This document shows positions 51,532 to 59,268 of a stretch of 64,000 nt of DNA, piece after piece; the stretch's first letter is position 1; every line of letters begins with the position of its first letter. This DNA is from Nocardioides sp. YR527. Its GTDB lineage: Bacteria > Actinomycetota > Actinomycetes > Propionibacteriales > Nocardioidaceae. The notes under the pieces were generated by a model. It ran no database searches. It worked only from the letters and a program-made list of their open reading frames with translations, and was not told the origin of the DNA. The stretch is from the NCBI RefSeq assembly GCF_900101045.1, contig NZ_FNFN01000002.1, positions 806,001 through 870,000 on the forward strand, read 5' to 3'. The position numbers were made by a program, and so were the translations under genes.

Positions 51532-52134
51532 ATGACCTCCCCCGACTCCCCGACGATCGTGATCGTCCCCGGGCTCCGCGACCATGTCGCCGACCACTGG
51601 CAGACGTTGTACGCCGACCGGCTCGACAACGTACGCATCGTGCCGCCCCTCGAGCGCGACGAGCTGAGTCTCGCCGCGCGGGTGGCCGCCCTCGACGAGG
51701 TGCTCCACGAGATCGACGAACCAGTGGTTCTCGTGGCCCACAGTGCCGGCTGCCTGATCGCGGTGCACTGGGCCCAGGCCGCGGCGCGGCCCGTCCGGGC
51801 TGCGCTGCTGGCGGCGCCACCCGACTTCGAGGTGCCGCTGCCCGACGGCTATCCCACGCTGCCCGACCTCCGCGCCCACGGCTGGGCCCCGGTGCCGCGA
51901 CGTCGGCTGCCCTTCCCGACCACGGTCGCAGCAAGCCGGAACGATCCGCTGGCCGGTTTCCGGCGGGTTGCCGGTATGGCCGAGACCTGGGGCTCGCGCC
52001 TCGTCGACCTCGGCGAGGTCGGCCACCTCAACCCCGCCTCGGGCTACGGCCCGTGGCCCGAGGTCGACGACCTCGTCACGGACCTGCTCCACCGCTCCGC
52101 TCGGGCGGGCGGGACCGAGCTGGTGCGGTCGTGA
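51532..52134 (+). CDS. RBBP9/YdeN-type alpha/beta hydrolase
   Basis: 200 residues: IVIVPGLRDHVADHWQTLYADRL, nucleophile Ser in VLVAHSAGCLIAVHWAQ, DRND-equivalent ASRNDPLAGF and catalytic His in EVGHLNPASGYGPWPE. Small serine hydrolase of unknown substrate, operon member (28 bp after the transporter). Its stop overlaps the next gene's GTG. Confidence 0.9.
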   Translation: MTSPDSPTIVIVPGLRDHVADHWQTLYADRLDNVRIVPPLERDELSLAARVAALDEVLHEIDEPVVLVAHSAGCLIAVHWAQAAARPVRAALLAAPPDFEVPLPDGYPTLPDLRAHGWAPVPRRRLPFPTTVAASRNDPLAGFRRVAGMAETWGSRLVDLGEVGHLNPASGYGPWPEVDDLVTDLLHRSARAGGTELVRS

Positions 52135-52541
52135 CCGGATCCGCGCAACGGCCCGAGGACGTCGTCGCGGCGATGCGCGCATCCGGGCAGTGGAACGCGC
52201 TGTGGGACGAGCTGGCCGAGCTCGATCCGGAGTGGACCGAGGACTACCTGGCACTGGCGACCCGGTCCTGGCGCAACGGTGTCCTCGCGCCGCAGGTCGT
52301 CGAGCTGCTCTGCATCGCGGTCGACGCTGCCTGCACGCACATGTACGCCCCCGGCGTACGTCGCCACATCCGGGCCGCCCTGGAGCTGGGCGTCACCGGG
52401 GAGGAGATCCTCGAGGTGCTCAAGCTCGCCACCGTGGTCGGCATTCACTCGTGCAACGTCGGGGTGCCGATCCTCGCCGAGGAGCTGGCCTCGCGCCGGG
52501 CCGGCAACGTGGTCGAGGACCAGCCTCGGTCCATGGCCTGA
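52131..52541 (+). CDS. Carboxymuconolactone decarboxylase/AhpD-like protein
   Basis: 136 residues from GTG 52131 (GTGA overlap with the hydrolase stop). CMD fold: YLALATRSWRNGVLAPQVVELLCIAVDAACTHMYAPGVRRHIRAALELGVTGEEILEVLKLATVVGIHSCNVGVPIL. The peroxidase CxxC of AhpD is absent, so it is more like gamma-carboxymuconolactone decarboxylases. Last gene of the operon; probably handles a pathway intermediate. Confidence 0.88.
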   Translation: MTGSAQRPEDVVAAMRASGQWNALWDELAELDPEWTEDYLALATRSWRNGVLAPQVVELLCIAVDAACTHMYAPGVRRHIRAALELGVTGEEILEVLKLATVVGIHSCNVGVPILAEELASRRAGNVVEDQPRSMA

Positions 52542-52559
52542 ACAGCCGCGAGACCCGGC

Positions 52560-53447
52560 TCAGGCGCCGGCGATCCCGAGCAGGTCGCGAACGGGGCCGG
52601 CGGGAGGGCGCGCGCCGCCGATCCACACAGCCCGGAACTCCCGGGACAGGTCCAGCTCCGCGACCGGGACGCTGACGAGGATGCCCAGGTCGAGGTCGGC
52701 CTGGGTCGCCCGGCTCGACACGAACGCCGGAGACCCACCGGCACGTACGGCGGCGAGGATGGCGGCGTTCGTCGCGAACTCGACCTCCGGGTCGGCCAGG
52801 CGCTCGCCGACGGCGGCCAGCGCGGACTCGACGACCGCGCGGGTTCCCGAACCGTGCTCGCGACACGTCAGCGGACGTGTCGCGAGCTCGCGTGCGCTGA
52901 TCCCGGAGCGGCGTCGTGCCCAACGATCGTCGGGTGCCGCGACCAGCACGAGGTCGTCGTTCCCCACCGGGGCCGTCGAGAGGCCGTCGGTGGCGACCGG
53001 GCCCTCGACGAAGCCCAGGTCCGCCTCGCCGTGACGTACCGCGGTGACGACGTCCTCGGAGTTGGCGGCACGCAGACTGACCGCGACCCGCCGCTGCTGG
53101 CGCAGGCGGACGAGCCAGCGCGGCAGCAGGTACTCCGCGGTCGTCATCGACGCGTGCACGTGCAGCTCGTCGGAGCGGCCGCGGCGCAGCGTCTGCAGGG
53201 CGATCTCGATCTCGTCGGCGCGTTCGAGCAGGTCACCGCTCCACTCGACCAGCAGCTTCCCGGCCTGGGTCAGCTCTGATCCTCGATGGGCCCGTTGCAC
53301 GAGCACCAGGCCGACCTGCGTCTCCATCGCCCGCAGCCGCTGCGAGGCGGACTGCTGTGAGATCCCAGCAGCGCGTCCGGCGGCCCCGATGCTCCCGAGG
53401 CGAGCGAGGTCGGCCAGCAGGCGGAGCGACGGGAGATCGGGCAGCAT
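52560..53447 (-). CDS. LysR-family transcriptional regulator
   Basis: 295 residues from ATG 53447. N-terminal HTH: LRLLADLARLGSIGAAGRAAGISQQSASQRLRAMETQVGLVLVQRAHRGSELTQAG; substrate-binding domain follows (LGFVEGPVATDGLSTAPVGNDDLVLVAAP). Divergent from the TDT transporter with a perfect dyad between them, convergent with the AhpD-like gene. It most likely controls the transporter; such regulators linked to TDT genes commonly sense organic or sulfite-type anions. Confidence 0.92.
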   Translation of the reverse strand: MLPDLPSLRLLADLARLGSIGAAGRAAGISQQSASQRLRAMETQVGLVLVQRAHRGSELTQAGKLLVEWSGDLLERADEIEIALQTLRRGRSDELHVHASMTTAEYLLPRWLVRLRQQRRVAVSLRAANSEDVVTAVRHGEADLGFVEGPVATDGLSTAPVGNDDLVLVAAPDDRWARRRSGISARELATRPLTCREHGSGTRAVVESALAAVGERLADPEVEFATNAAILAAVRAGGSPAFVSSRATQADLDLGILVSVPVAELDLSREFRAVWIGGARPPAGPVRDLLGIAGA

Positions 53448-53448
53448 G

Positions 53449-53469
53449 GTCACAGGATATCCCTGTGAC
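53449..53469. promoter_or_regulatory. LysR-type dyad between lysR and the TDT transporter
   Basis: Perfect 8-bp arms GTCACAGG and CCTGTGAC with a 5-bp centre (ATATC), starting 1 bp upstream of the LysR gene start, in the 76-bp divergent region. Confidence 0.75.
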
Positions 53470-53523
53470 TCCACAGCGAAAGGGGTCCTACCGGCGTCCG
53501 GCCGCGGCGCCGAGCATGGAGTC

Positions 53524-54627
53524 ATGAGCATCCCCTACGGCCCGAACTGGTACACCGCCACCATGGGCACCGGCATCGTCGCCCTCGTCCTTCCCGGTCT
53601 GCCCTTTCACGTCCCGGGGGCGACGCCGGTCGCGCTGGTGTTCTGGCTGGCAGCGTGCCCCCTGCTGGTGACGACGGCGACGGTGATGCTGACCGCGATC
53701 CGGCAGGAGCGCTCGCTGCTCCGCCGCCAGTACGACGACCCGGTGTTGTCCCACTTCTACGGCGCCCCGGCCATGGCGCTCATGACGGTCGGCGCCGGCG
53801 CGATCGGCGTCGGTCGTGAGGTCCTCGGTGACTCGACCGCGCTGGGCCTGGCGGCGGTGCTGTGGGCCGCCGGCACCGTGCTCGGCCTCTGGACCGCGAT
53901 CGCGGTGCCGTACCGGGCGATCACCCGGCACCAGGTCGCCGATGACGGTGCCACCGGAGGCTGGCTGATGCCGGTCGTGCCGCCGATGGTGTCGGCCACG
54001 ACCGGGGCAGCGCTGGTGCCGTACGTCGCGGCCGGCCAGGCCCGCGAGACCCTCTTGCTGGTCTGCTACGCCTTCTTCGGTCTCACCGTCGTCGCCGGGT
54101 TCCTCGTGCTCAACCAGCTCTGGCAGCGGCTCGTCCGCCACGGTGCCCTCGCCCCGGCGGCGCTGCCCACCGTCTGGATCGTGCTGGGCTTCCTCGGCCA
54201 GTCGACCACGGCGGCCCACCATCTCGGCGAGCTCGCGCCCACCGTCGTGCCCGGCTACGGCCACGCGCTCAGCATGTTCGCGGTCTGCTACGGCGTCCCG
54301 GTCTGGGGCTTCACGGTGCTGTGGACCGTCCTGGCGCTCGCGCTGACCGTACGTCAGATCCGCGATGGTCTCCCGATGGCGCCGACCTGGTGGTCGTTCA
54401 CGTTCCCGATCGGGACCGTCGCCACGGGCAGCAGCGCCCTCGCCGCCGCAACCGGCCTGACGCTCTTCGAGGTTGGCGCCGGACTCGCGGCGCTCGGGCT
54501 GCTGGTGGGCTGGATCGCCGCTGCGTACGCGACCGTCAGGCTCTTCAGGCGGTCGCCGGAGCGAGCCCGGACCGAGCCCGTTTTGCAACCAGACGGTTGC
54601 AAATGGATCGTTGAAGTGCAACACTGA
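53524..54627 (+). CDS. TDT-family (TehA/Mae1-like) transporter
   Basis: 367 residues, ten hydrophobic spans, beginning YGPNWYTATMGTGIVAL, the start motif of tellurite-resistance/dicarboxylate (TDT) channels; GLGTGSSALAAATGL-like helices later. Family members export sulfite, nitrite or transport malate and other anions. The last about 45 bp encode the oddly polar tail PDGCKWIVEVQH, which coincides with operator palindromes for the next operon. Confidence 0.88.
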   Translation: MSIPYGPNWYTATMGTGIVALVLPGLPFHVPGATPVALVFWLAACPLLVTTATVMLTAIRQERSLLRRQYDDPVLSHFYGAPAMALMTVGAGAIGVGREVLGDSTALGLAAVLWAAGTVLGLWTAIAVPYRAITRHQVADDGATGGWLMPVVPPMVSATTGAALVPYVAAGQARETLLLVCYAFFGLTVVAGFLVLNQLWQRLVRHGALAPAALPTVWIVLGFLGQSTTAAHHLGELAPTVVPGYGHALSMFAVCYGVPVWGFTVLWTVLALALTVRQIRDGLPMAPTWWSFTFPIGTVATGSSALAAATGLTLFEVGAGLAALGLLVGWIAAAYATVRLFRRSPERARTEPVLQPDGCKWIVEVQH

Positions 54628-54638
54628 GGTTGCACTTC
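54582..54638 (+). promoter_or_regulatory. Twin palindromic operators of the SRPBCC/ArsR operon, overlapping the TDT gene end
   Basis: Site 1: arms TTTGCAACC and GGTTGCAAA around AGAC (54582-54603). Site 2: arms GAAGTGCAAC and GTTGCACTTC around 6 bp (54613-54638). Both share TGCAAC and lie 20-76 bp before ATG 54658. Typical of ArsR autorepression. Confidence 0.75.
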
Positions 54639-54657
54639 GACATCCAAGGAGGACATC

Positions 54658-55137
54658 ATGGTTCACACTGCAGAGGAGCTCGCCGAGCTCGACAGCATCA
54701 GCCGTCAGATCCACATCGACTCCAGTGCCGAGAAGGTCTGGTCCCTGATCACCCGCCCGGGTTGGTACGTCAACGACGGCACCGTCCTCGACGGCTCGGA
54801 CACCCGCGTCGAGACCGCAGACGACGGCACCGAGGTCGCGGTGGTCACCCATCCGACGATGGGCGACTTCCGGTTCCGCACGGTCGAGCTCGACGAGCCG
54901 CGCTACGCCGCGTTCCGCTGGCTCGGCACCCCTATCCGTGACGTCACCGAGGGCACCCTGGTCGAGTTCTGGATCGAGGAGAGCGCGGGAGGCGGGGTCA
55001 CGCTCAAGGTCCTGGAGAGCGGCTTCTCGACTCTGTCCGAGGACCCGGCCGTCTGGCTCAAGGAGCGCGAGGGCAACGACAACGGCTGGGCGCAGGAGCT
55101 CGAGGTCGCCAAGGCGTACGTCGAGGCGCTGGCGTGA
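54658..55137 (+). CDS. SRPBCC (START/AHSA1-like) protein
   Basis: 159 residues. SRQIHIDSSAEKVWSLITRPGWYVNDGTV begins the helix-grip fold; VEFWIEESAGGGVTLKVLESGF ends it, as in AHSA1-domain proteins encoded with ArsR regulators. GGAGGAC precedes the ATG. It binds a hydrophobic ligand; identity unknown. Its stop overlaps the ArsR start (GTGA). Confidence 0.88.
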   Translation: MVHTAEELAELDSISRQIHIDSSAEKVWSLITRPGWYVNDGTVLDGSDTRVETADDGTEVAVVTHPTMGDFRFRTVELDEPRYAAFRWLGTPIRDVTEGTLVEFWIEESAGGGVTLKVLESGFSTLSEDPAVWLKEREGNDNGWAQELEVAKAYVEALA

Positions 55138-55460
55138 CCGCGACTCCCACCCTTCCCGAGATGTGCGCGGCCCTGGGCGACCAGACCCGCTGGGACATCC
55201 TCACCCGGCTGGGGCAGGAGGCGATGTCCGCCTCCGCCCTGGCCCGAGTGCTCCCGGTCAGCCGCCAGGCGATCGTCAAGCACCTCGACGTACTCTCCGA
55301 GGCCGGCCTCGTCACCGCCGAGCGCCGCGGCCGCGAGATCGTCTACATCGCCCTCGGCTCCCGCCTCAACGCCCTCGCCCACGAGCTCGACCGCATCGGC
55401 AACGCCTGGGACACCAGGCTCCGCGCCCTCAAGTCGCTCGCCGAGTCGGCGGAGGACTGA
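55134..55460 (+). CDS. ArsR-family transcriptional regulator
   Basis: 108 residues from GTG 55134. Winged HTH: LGDQTRWDILTRLGQEAMSASALARVLPVSRQAIVKHLDVLSEAGLVTAERRGREIVYI. No metal-binding cysteines, so the SdpR/YdfF-like group paired with SRPBCC proteins. Coupled to the SRPBCC gene and probably binds the twin TGCAAC palindromes upstream of it. Confidence 0.92.
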   Translation: MTATPTLPEMCAALGDQTRWDILTRLGQEAMSASALARVLPVSRQAIVKHLDVLSEAGLVTAERRGREIVYIALGSRLNALAHELDRIGNAWDTRLRALKSLAESAED

Positions 55461-55519
55461 AGACGATTCTGAGACGGTGAAGTCGGCGTGACGACGGCTC
55501 GTCGACCTCAACGAGTGGC

Positions 55520-55662
55520 GAGCGCGACCTCCACCTCTGGATCCCGATCGTCGTGCTGGGTGGTGGACTCGGTGGTGCGGAGCGTACAAGGTGGTAATCG
55601 CACGCTTCTTGCCCGCCGAGGAGGAGGCTGAGGAGTCCAGCGACCTGCCTGTCGCCGCCTGA
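55520..55662 (+). pseudogene. glpF: Apparent glpF (aquaglyceroporin) 3' remnant with frameshift
   Basis: Between the ArsR gene and glpK (31 bp before it) the DNA encodes, in two frames, HLWIPIVVLGGGLGGA (from 55532) and then [20 protein letters not shown]...LPVAA ending in TGA at 55660-55662. Together they resemble the C terminus of MIP-family glycerol facilitators, which usually precede glpK. No start or N-terminal pore motifs (NPA) are found, so I read this as a degraded tail left after deletion of glpF. The match is by pattern only. Confidence 0.5.
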
Positions 55663-55693
55663 CCACCGATCGCAGGAAACCGAAAGGACCGAC

Positions 55694-57211
55694 ATGCCCG
55701 ACTACGTCGCCGCCGTCGACCAAGGCACCACGAGCACTCGCTGCATGATCTTCGACCACGGCGGCAAAGAGGTGGCCCGCCACCAGCTGGAGCACCAGCA
55801 GATCCTGCCGCAGGCCGGCTGGGTCGAGCACAATCCGGTGGAGATCTGGGAGCGGACCAGGGCGGTGATCCAGATCGCGCTCGGGAGCAAGGGCCTGACG
55901 GACAAAGACATCGCCGCGCTCGGTGTCACCAACCAGCGCGAGACCACCGTGGTGTGGAACAAGAGGACCGGACGGCCCTACTACAACGCGATCGTCTGGC
56001 AGGACACCCGCACCGACCGGATCGCCTCCACCCTCGACAAGGACGAGCGCGGCGACATCATCCGCCGCAAGGCCGGCCTCCCGCCTGCGACGTACTTCTC
56101 CGGAGGCAAGATCCAGTGGATCCTGGAGAACGTCGACGGCGTCCGCGAGGCCGCGGAGAGCGGCGACGCCATCTTCGGCACCACGGACTCCTGGATCGTC
56201 TGGAACCTGACCGGCGGTCCGAGCGGGGGCGTGCACGTCACCGACGTCACCAACGCCAGCCGCACGATGCTGATGAACCTCGAGACCCTCGACTGGGACG
56301 AGGAGCTCCTCGGCTTCTTCGACATCCCGCGCCAGATGCTCCCCGAGATCCGGCCCTCCTTCGAGCCCCGGGCCTACGGCACCACGCTGAAGAACGGCCC
56401 GCTCGGCGGCGAGATCCCGATCACCGGCATCCTCGGCGACCAGCAGGCGGCCATGGTCGGCCAGGTCTGCCTGGACGCGGGCGAGGCCAAGAACACCTAC
56501 GGCACCGGCAACTTCCTGCTCCTCAACACCGGCCAGGAGCTCGTACGCTCCCGGAACGGCCTCCTCACCACGGTCTGCTACCAGTTCGGCGACCAGCCAC
56601 CGGCGTACGCCCTGGAGGGCTCGATCGCCGTCACCGGCTCCGCGGTGCAATGGCTGCGTGACCAGCTGAGGGTGATCAGCAACGCCGGGCAGGTCGAGAC
56701 CCTGGCCAAGGAGGTCGAGGACAACGGCGGGGTCTACTTCGTCCCGGCCTTCTCCGGTCTCTTCGCCCCCTACTGGCGCTCGGACGCCCGCGGCGTGATC
56801 GTCGGCCTGTCCCGGTTCAACACCAGCAGCCACATCGCCCGCGCGGCCCTGGAGGCGATCTGCTACCAGAGTCGTGACGTCGCCGAAGCGATGGAGAAGG
56901 ACTCCGGCGTACGCCTCGAGGTCCTCAAGGTCGACGGCGGCATCACCGCCAACGAGCTGTGCATGCAGATCCAGGCCGACGTCCTCGGTGTCGAGGTCAG
57001 CCGCCCGGTCGTTGCCGAGACCACCGCGCTCGGAGCCGCCTACGCGGCCGGGCTCGCCGTCGGCTTCTGGAAGGACACCGACGAGCTCCGCCGGAACTGG
57101 AACGAGTCCAAGCGCTGGAAGCCGGCCTGGAGCGAGGAGCAGCGCGAGACCGGGTACGCCGGCTGGCGGAAGGCCGTCGACCGCACCCTGAACTGGGTCG
57201 ACGTCGACTGA
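55694..57211 (+). CDS. glpK: Glycerol kinase
   Basis: 505 residues, full length. [13 protein letters not shown] phosphate loop ([14 protein letters not shown]), [50 protein letters not shown] (substrate side), [24 protein letters not shown] and the ATPase signature [22 protein letters not shown]. It phosphorylates glycerol. The usual glpF partner upstream appears degraded; no glpD nearby. Confidence 0.96.
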   Translation: MPDYVAAVDQGTTSTRCMIFDHGGKEVARHQLEHQQILPQAGWVEHNPVEIWERTRAVIQIALGSKGLTDKDIAALGVTNQRETTVVWNKRTGRPYYNAIVWQDTRTDRIASTLDKDERGDIIRRKAGLPPATYFSGGKIQWILENVDGVREAAESGDAIFGTTDSWIVWNLTGGPSGGVHVTDVTNASRTMLMNLETLDWDEELLGFFDIPRQMLPEIRPSFEPRAYGTTLKNGPLGGEIPITGILGDQQAAMVGQVCLDAGEAKNTYGTGNFLLLNTGQELVRSRNGLLTTVCYQFGDQPPAYALEGSIAVTGSAVQWLRDQLRVISNAGQVETLAKEVEDNGGVYFVPAFSGLFAPYWRSDARGVIVGLSRFNTSSHIARAALEAICYQSRDVAEAMEKDSGVRLEVLKVDGGITANELCMQIQADVLGVEVSRPVVAETTALGAAYAAGLAVGFWKDTDELRRNWNESKRWKPAWSEEQRETGYAGWRKAVDRTLNWVDVD

Positions 57212-57346
57212 CGGCGTCATCACAAAGGCCCAGTTTGGGGTATGCGCGAGGCACCCGGTCGGACGTACGTTGCGAGAGGGCCCGGCCGGGGCCCAGGACC
57301 TGCCTCGACCGGTCCGTTGGCACACCGACGACCGAGGAGGCAGCAC

Positions 57347-57937
57347 ATGTTCATCCAGATGATCCAGGGTCCCTGCACCCGGCAGGACGAGGCCCACCAG
57401 TTGCTCGACGAGTGGCGGCGCGACCTCGCGCCGGGCGCGACCGGGTGGCTGGGCGGCACCTACGGATTCACCGACGACAACCAGCTCGTCGGCGTGGTCC
57501 GCTTCGAGTCGCGTGAGTTGGCGATGGCCAACTCCGACCGCTCCGAGCAGGGGGAGTGGGCCGCGAAGATGGCCGAGGTCATGGACGGCCCGATGGAGTT
57601 CCACGACTGCGACGACGTCTCACTGATGATGGACGGCGGCTCCGACGACGCGGGGTTCGTGCAGATCATCCGTGGCCGCGTCGACGACCCGAGCCGGCTC
57701 AAGGCGATGATGGCCGACACCACGATGCTGCACGAGGCCCGCCCTGACATCCTCGGCGCCACCCTCGCGATCGAGGCGGACGGCAGCTTCGTCGAGACCA
57801 TCGCGTTCACCAGCGAGGCCGAGGCGCGCAAGGGTGAGCAGGTCGAGCCCCCGGCCGACGTACGCCGCGAGCTCGAGTACGCGATGAAGGGTGCGACCTA
57901 CTACGACCTCCACCACCCCTGGTTCGAGAGCGCCTGA
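57347..57937 (+). CDS. Unknown protein with two dimeric alpha-beta-barrel-like halves
   Basis: 196 residues from ATG 57347 (CGAGGAGGC ahead). Two repeats of about 95 residues: MFIQMIQGPCTRQDEAHQLLDEW and then GFVQIIRGRVDDPSRLKAMM, each starting with a strand of the form FIQxIxG followed by helix and strands, so it looks like a duplicated ferredoxin-like (ABM-type) barrel. I do not recognise a named family. 10 bp before a VOC-family gene on the same strand, likely one operon. Confidence 0.78.
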   Translation: MFIQMIQGPCTRQDEAHQLLDEWRRDLAPGATGWLGGTYGFTDDNQLVGVVRFESRELAMANSDRSEQGEWAAKMAEVMDGPMEFHDCDDVSLMMDGGSDDAGFVQIIRGRVDDPSRLKAMMADTTMLHEARPDILGATLAIEADGSFVETIAFTSEAEARKGEQVEPPADVRRELEYAMKGATYYDLHHPWFESA

Positions 57938-57947
57938 GGAGGCCGAG

Positions 57948-58334
57948 ATGCTGACCGACAGCAGCGTGAGGGCGAACATCCCGGCTGCCGACCTCGGGCG
58001 GGCACGCCGTTTCTACGCCGACAAGCTCGGGCTCGAGCCGAGCGAGGAGAGCGATGGCTGGCTGGTCTACACGACAGCCGGCGGGACGTCGTTCCACCTC
58101 TACGAGACCGAGCAGGCGGGCAAGGCCGGGCACACGATCGCCCAGTTCCACGTGGCCGACGTCCGCAAGGAGGTCGATGCTCTGGGAGCCAAGGGCGTCA
58201 GCTTCGAGCACTACGACATGCCCGGTATGACCTGGGACGGCGACGTCGCCGGGATGGGCCCGGCCGGGCATGCCGCCTGGTTCAAGGACAGCGAGGACAA
58301 CATCCTCTGCATCGACGACGCGGTGCCTGCCTGA
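57948..58334 (+). CDS. VOC-family (glyoxalase/bleomycin-resistance-like) protein
   Basis: 128 residues, two beta-alpha-beta-beta-beta units: VRANIPAADLGRARRFYADKLGLEP, GGTSFHLYETEQAGKAGHTIAQFHVADV and AAWFKDSEDNILCIDD. Metal-binding residues of glyoxalase I are only partly kept. Co-transcribed with the duplicated ABM-like protein. Ends before the bidirectional terminator with bfr. Confidence 0.9.
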   Translation: MLTDSSVRANIPAADLGRARRFYADKLGLEPSEESDGWLVYTTAGGTSFHLYETEQAGKAGHTIAQFHVADVRKEVDALGAKGVSFEHYDMPGMTWDGDVAGMGPAGHAAWFKDSEDNILCIDDAVPA

Positions 58335-58346
58335 GGGGGAGCACGG

Positions 58347-58371
58347 AAGGGCCCGGCTCAGCCGGGTCCTT
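58347..58371. terminator. Bidirectional hairpin between VOC gene and bfr
   Basis: AAGG-CCCGGC / GCCGGG-CCTT hairpin with a TCA loop (single G/T mismatch between). The loop includes the bfr stop codon. Confidence 0.7.
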
Positions 58372-58846
58372 CGCCCGCGCCGACGTGCTGAGCCAGGTAC
58401 GCCTGGAGGCCGACGCGATCGATCGCGTCGAGCTGGGACTCGAACCAGTCGGCGTGCTTCTCCTCGTCACGGACCATCTCCTCGAAGACGGCAGCGGTGC
58501 CGTGGTCGCCGAGCCGGTGGCACTCGGCGCCGCCGGCGTTGAACTGGGCGACCGCGGCGCGCTCGCTCGCGAGGGCGAGGGAGAGCATCTCCTCGGCGGT
58601 CTCGCCCACCTCGATGGCGTTGAGCCGCTGCACGTTGGGATGGCCGTCGAACATCAGGATCCGGTTGATCAGATCGTCGGCGTCGCGCATCTCGTCGATG
58701 GAGAGGTCGTAGAAGACCTTGCCGAGCTTGGGCAGGCCCCAGTTGTCGAGCATTCGAGCATGCAGGAAGTACGTGTTGGTGACCGTGAGCTCGAACGTGA
58801 GCGCCTCGTTGAGGAGCTCGACGACGCGTGGATCGATTGGCTGCAT
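58358..58846 (-). CDS. bfr: Bacterioferritin, ferroxidase ligand His replaced by Asp
   Basis: 162 residues: ELLNEALTFELTVTNTYFLHARML, IDEMRDADDLINRIL, DGHPN, ERAAVAQFN, RDEEKHADWF. Heme-ligand Met53 is kept. Ferroxidase ligands Glu19, Glu52, Glu95, Glu128 and His131 are present, but the position that is His54 in E. coli Bfr (EMKHAD) is Asp55 here (EMRDAD). The start is ATG 58846 (CGGAGGTGC ahead). Preceded by bfd on the same strand (84-bp gap), both behind an IdeR box. Iron storage protein. Confidence 0.92.
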   Translation of the reverse strand: MQPIDPRVVELLNEALTFELTVTNTYFLHARMLDNWGLPKLGKVFYDLSIDEMRDADDLINRILMFDGHPNVQRLNAIEVGETAEEMLSLALASERAAVAQFNAGGAECHRLGDHGTAAVFEEMVRDEEKHADWFESQLDAIDRVGLQAYLAQHVGAGEGPG

Positions 58847-58930
58847 GACGCACCTCCGGTAACGGGATCTGACCCGATACTCGCACGGCACCCCGGGAGT
58901 GAGGACAGACTCAGTTTGTGACCGGTTGCG

Positions 58931-59134
58931 TCAGCTCGCGGCGCCGTCGGCAGCCAGCTGCGAGCACTCGTGCTCGAGATGCCTGGTGACGATCTTCTTC
59001 ACCGAGAAGATGCACGAGCCGCAGTCCTGGGCGGCGCCCGTGGAGCGGCAGATCGCACTGACCGTACGGGCGCCGTCGGCCAGCGCGACGTCGACGTCAC
59101 GGTCCGTGACGACTCGGCACTGGCAGACGATCAT
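58931..59134 (-). CDS. bfd: Bacterioferritin-associated ferredoxin
   Basis: 67 residues with the Bfd [2Fe-2S] ligands: C-x-C at MIVCQCRVVTD (Cys4, Cys6) and C-x2-C in QDCGSCIFSVKKIV (Cys38 and Cys41). It reduces Bfr to release iron. The gene starts 4 bp after an IdeR-type iron box and is followed by bfr. Confidence 0.94.
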   Translation of the reverse strand: MIVCQCRVVTDRDVDVALADGARTVSAICRSTGAAQDCGSCIFSVKKIVTRHLEHECSQLAADGAAS

Positions 59135-59138
59135 GGGA

Positions 59139-59157
59139 TTAGGTTAGCCGACCCTAA
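59139..59157 (-). promoter_or_regulatory. IdeR/DtxR iron box upstream of bfd
   Basis: TTAGGTTAGCCGACCCTAA matches the DtxR/IdeR consensus at 17 of 19 positions. It ends 4 bp from the bfd start, a position suited to repression of bfd (and bfr through readthrough) when Fe2+ is high. Confidence 0.8.
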
Positions 59158-59268
59158 GCAAAGTGACGAGCCGGCGTCTCACTTCTTACCTTCGGTCCTG
59201 TCGCGGAGCTTCACATTCTCCCGGTATGGTCCAGGTCACACTGTTGCTCCCGGCCCTCGGAGGATCCC

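Noticed and set aside
49110..51638. Very long open frame on the minus strand opposite the BKACE and MFS genes
   Set aside because: It is an antisense frame kept open by GC-rich codon bias of real genes; composition is Gly/Asp/Arg-rich with no domain. The same applies to antisense frames at 11849-13312, 13370-14782, 33019-35037 and 55508-57604 and to plus-strand frames at 8272-9822, 18816-20654 and 61626-63284.
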